A stretch of 47,143 bases of DNA from Bacteroidales bacterium (GTDB lineage: Bacteria; Bacteroidota; Bacteroidia; Bacteroidales; UBA932), in contig JAGCDF010000063.1 in assembly GCA_017651225.1 (NCBI GenBank), forward strand, positions 1 through 47,143. Direction: 5' to 3'. The translations under genes were made by a program, and so were the position numbers. The notes beneath the pieces were generated by a model that was given only the letters and a program-made list of their open reading frames with translations, was not told the DNA's origin and did no database searches. Below, piece after piece: positions 46,199 through 47,143 of this stretch. Numbering within the stretch: position 1 is the first letter of the stretch; the number at the start of each line of letters is the position of its first letter.

Positions 46199-46229
46199 CA
46201 AAGATAGTTTACGAATTTGAATCAGCCAA
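46199..46229 (-). promoter_or_regulatory. Promoter of the TonB receptor operon
   Basis: On the minus strand TTG (46229-46227), 20 bp, then TATCTTTG (46206-46199). Transcription should begin near 46193, so the leader is about 63 nt and opens with a small hairpin GCGGG/CCCGC (46181-46194). Confidence 0.7.
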
Positions 46230-46262
46230 GTTCTTTCACGATTTTTTATCAACAATTATTGC

Positions 46263-46270
46263 TATCTTTG
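46263..46270 (+). promoter_or_regulatory. metK -7 box (TATCTTTG)
   Basis: Perfect TATCTTTG; transcription should start near 46277, just upstream of the SAM-II element. No clear -33 TTG at the usual distance. Confidence 0.55.
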
Positions 46271-46291
46271 CGCCGAATTATTAACAAACCC

Positions 46292-46340
46292 AACGAGGAC
46301 AGATTTGACTGCTTGCAACCTCGTCAAAAATGCTAAAAAG
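46292..46340 (+). promoter_or_regulatory. SAM-II type riboswitch upstream of metK
   Basis: P1 stem CGAGG (46294-46298) with CCTCG (46319-46323) encloses a 20-nt loop with the conserved GATTTG and CTTGCA blocks. An A-rich segment and the conserved GCTAAAAAG (46332-46340) follow, ending at the ATG. This order and these blocks are the SAM-II (SAM-alpha) signature. In this class, SAM binding forms a pseudoknot with the tail and hides the ribosome binding region, so high SAM should switch off metK translation. The pseudoknot pairing is not fully clear by eye. Confidence 0.85.

Positions 46341-47143
<803 letters not shown>

Overview
This 47.1 kb window looks like a GC-rich chromosome segment of a Bacteroidales bacterium (Bacteroidota). 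Signs of this are the Bacteroidota -7 promoter box TAnnTTTG in front of many genes, a TonB-dependent receptor with a carboxypeptidase-like plug extension, BACON-domain lipoproteins, a YARHG protein, a DUF5020 outer-membrane protein and very short gene spacing. I cannot assign a genus from the sequence alone. Most genes have strongly GC-rich third positions. One block, about 4.6-9.5 kb, is clearly AT-richer and looks acquired.

Layout. 0-1.7 kb: the 3' end of rpoC. 1.7-4.6 kb: an Lrp/AsnC regulator divergent from metY, followed by cysK. 4.6-9.5 kb: an AT-rich island with a HEPN/nucleotidyltransferase toxin-antitoxin operon carrying a third gene, a possible uracil-DNA-glycosylase-like protein, a secreted MORN-like protein and a 680-bp non-coding patch rich in inverted repeats. 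9.5-17.8 kb: sulfur and one-carbon metabolism continues with cysE, metF, metH and cysS, plus a U32 protein and a small paralogue. 17.8-25.7 kb: xthA, hypothetical and secreted proteins, a GH31 lipoprotein, ogt and rdgB. 25.7-29 kb: prenyl synthase, rsgA and a MATE pump. 29-31.7 kb: a purine salvage operon (apt, Tsx-like DUF5020 porin, NCS2 permease). 31.7-36.1 kb: RNase R, manA, gpmI. 36.2-46.2 kb: a co-directional surface and export cluster (TonB receptor, BACON/OB lipoprotein, BACON/OB nuclease, small secreted protein, EEP-family lipoprotein, M3 peptidase lipoprotein). 46.3-47.1 kb: metK behind a SAM-II-type riboswitch.

How the genes fit together. metY, cysK, cysE, metF, metH, cysS and metK together make cysteine, methionine and SAM; the Lrp-type regulator and the riboswitch are the visible controls. 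The island sits between cysK and cysE. The 36-46 kb cluster is best read as a surface system that binds and cuts extracellular nucleic acid. With the nearby purine import and salvage operon it could form a nucleic-acid scavenging pathway; this is inference from domains and order.

Two sequence-level patterns stand out. First, about ten genes have a TAnnTTT[G/A]-type box ending only 4-9 nt before the ATG, which predicts leaderless mRNAs. Second, a family of short palindromic repeats (GTCAT[T/C]C ... G[A/G]ATC) occurs between genes and also in frame inside metH and manA.
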